Of a stretch of 64,000 nucleotides of DNA, positions 63,137-64,000 are shown in pieces (the stretch's first letter is position 1; every line of letters starts with the position of its first letter). Source of the DNA: Micromonospora wenchangensis (lineage in GTDB: Bacteria > Actinomycetota > Actinomycetes > Mycobacteriales > Micromonosporaceae); contig NZ_MZMV01000011.1 in assembly GCF_002210435.1 (NCBI RefSeq), positions 89,862-153,861 of the forward strand, written 5' to 3'. The notes beneath the pieces are model-generated. The model ran no database searches. It was given only the letters and a program-made list of their open reading frames with translations, and had not been told where the DNA came from. The position numbers and the translations under genes are program-made.

Positions 63137-63547
63137 CTACTTCTCTTGCGATGCCGTGTGGTCTGCCCATCGGACGAGCGATGGGCGTTGACAGGTCGCG
63201 ATGTACTCAATGACTGCCCGGTGGGCGGTTTCCACCGACAGCACCGCCAACTCGGCGGGGATGGTGACCAGAGGGGAGTCAGACGACTCCAGAACCACGA
63301 TCGGTTCGGCCGGCGGCTGTTCCACCGCGTGACCGCCATCGGGCAGCCAGCGCAGCGCGGCCCTTGCGTTGTCGTAGTCGATGTCGAGGCGTAGGACGTC
63401 GTCAGCCCCGCTCGGTGCGAACCAGAATGCGTGTGCCCGGGTGCCGTGCGGTCCGATCATCAGCGTCTGCTTGTCGAGGAACACCCGGGTGGCCTCCGCG
63501 TCAGGTAGCTCCTGCTCACAGATGTCGAACACCACGCGGAATGTCAT
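63137..63547 (-). CDS. Imm1-like immunity protein
   Basis: 136 residues from ATG 63547. The ending AVLSVETAHRAVIEYIATCQ RPSLVRWAD matches the Imm1 pattern (A..E...TG.RP..V.W), and the middle RLDIDYDNARAALRWLPDGG also fits. Imm1 proteins neutralise polymorphic-toxin nucleases or deaminases. No toxin is adjacent, so it is an orphan in this window. Confidence 0.6.
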   Translation of the reverse strand: MTFRVVFDICEQELPDAEATRVFLDKQTLMIGPHGTRAHAFWFAPSGADDVLRLDIDYDNARAALRWLPDGGHAVEQPPAEPIVVLESSDSPLVTIPAELAVLSVETAHRAVIEYIATCQRPSLVRWADHTASQEK

Positions 63548-63550
63548 CAC

Positions 63551-63871
63551 CTGATCCTCTCACCCGTGCCTGTGTAGGTCGTGGTCCACCAGGTTCGTCC
63601 GCTGTCCTGTGTCGCCCAGACAGTCAGGTCAGATCGAGTCTGTAGCGGGTGTAGGGCGGTCTGTTCGACGGCATGGAGGTGGCCGACCGGGTTCGGCTAA
63701 GGCGTTGACCCGGCCGGCAACGGCGCTGACTTCCTGCTGCGGCTCGGGGCGCGGGAAGGATGCGCCTTTCCGAGGGGGCGCTGTTTGTGGAGGTGCCCCG
63801 CGTGCTCGTCCTGGTGGGTGTGGGGGCGCGGCGTAATACGCCCTCACCATGCCGCTGTGCGGCGACCCCGA
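63551..63871. other. 320-bp gap
   Basis: No supported gene between the Imm1-like start and the transposase fragment. Confidence 0.3.
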
Positions 63872-64000
63872 TCCGGCACGTGTTCGCCGACTCCGGGTTC
63901 GCCGGGCGTCTGGTCGACTGGGCCCGCGACATCCTGCGCACCACCCTGGAGATCGTCCGCAAACCCGCCGACCAGCAAGGGTTCGTCGTGCACCGCCGCC
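63872..64000 (+). pseudogene. IS5-type transposase fragment, runs off right edge
   Basis: Reads VFADSGFAGRLVDWARDIL, then RTTLEIVRKPADQQGFVVHR to the last base. This is the mid-to-late DDE region of an IS5/IS4-type transposase. The N-terminal half is not found upstream, so the 5' end is truncated; the 3' side lies outside the window. Confidence 0.6.

Noticed and set aside
1..64000. tRNA attachment site and CRISPR array
   Set aside because: I looked for T-loop GGTTCRANYC patterns with cloverleaf context and for regularly spaced identical repeats; none convincing apart from the iterons at 61023-61155, which lack unique spacers.

Overview
The window is about 64 kb of high-GC actinobacterial DNA, with GTG starts, short overlaps between genes and Micromonospora/Streptomyces-like protein families. 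Micromonosporaceae is my inference; no rRNA, tRNA or core housekeeping gene is visible to confirm it. No CRISPR array was seen.

Layout. (1) 1-10.1 kb is a catabolic cluster: a ThDP-dependent enzyme (cut by the left edge), an amidohydrolase, then a coupled run of acetoacetate decarboxylase-family protein, NicX/aminopeptidase-T-like metalloenzyme, a second amidohydrolase and an FAD oxidoreductase. A convergent hydantoinase-like amidohydrolase and a CitE/HpcH-type lyase follow. Three promoters carry the same 17-bp dyad, so this looks like one regulon for an unidentified substrate. A 729-bp decayed IS5-type element sits inside it and supplies the hydantoinase stop codon. (2) 10.1-19.8 kb mixes gene remnants (SWIM/DUF6880-like, nucleotidyltransferase, XRE regulator, F420 nitroreductase, HAD, IS transposase) with intact genes: a divergent pair (Hsp70-like membrane protein; LysM plus BTAD membrane protein), a VOC protein and a P-loop ATPase. 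(3) 19.9-42.1 kb is a conjugative-element backbone: NlpC/P60 hydrolase, DUF932, winged-helix protein, replication-relaxation protein, VirD4/TraG-like ATPase, VirB4-like ATPase, PrgI-like, VirB6/TrbL-like and VirB2-like proteins. Cargo lies inside it: a two-gene membrane NACHT system (26.5-29.1 kb), a glycosyltransferase, integrase remnants, and a cmtR-like regulator with a cation-efflux gene. (4) 42.2-51.8 kb is accessory: HxlR/epoxide-hydrolase pair, a four-gene WXG100/YbaB-like set, an orphan DNA methyltransferase with a degenerate partner, and a TetR/DsbA/SDR operon. (5) 52.3-63.5 kb is a collinear set of mostly unknown genes (with a GGDEF protein and DUF4192), a HEAT-repeat protein, a winged-helix protein with iteron-like repeats inside its gene, an Excalibur protein and an Imm1-like immunity protein. 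The window ends in another transposase fragment.

How it fits together. The T4SS genes at 31.7-40.4 kb read in one direction and could form a mating channel driven by the VirB4- and VirD4-like ATPases, with the NlpC/P60 protein opening the wall. I see no classical relaxase and no intact integrase, so the element may be incomplete or extend beyond the window. A recurring CTGTCAG/CTGACAG motif, often paired as a dyad, lies in several intergenic regions from 26 to 58 kb and may be an element-wide operator. The best candidate for an undescribed system is the NACHT pair: both proteins carry the same short glycine- and asparagine-containing motif, of the kind expected of signalling by homotypic aggregation.
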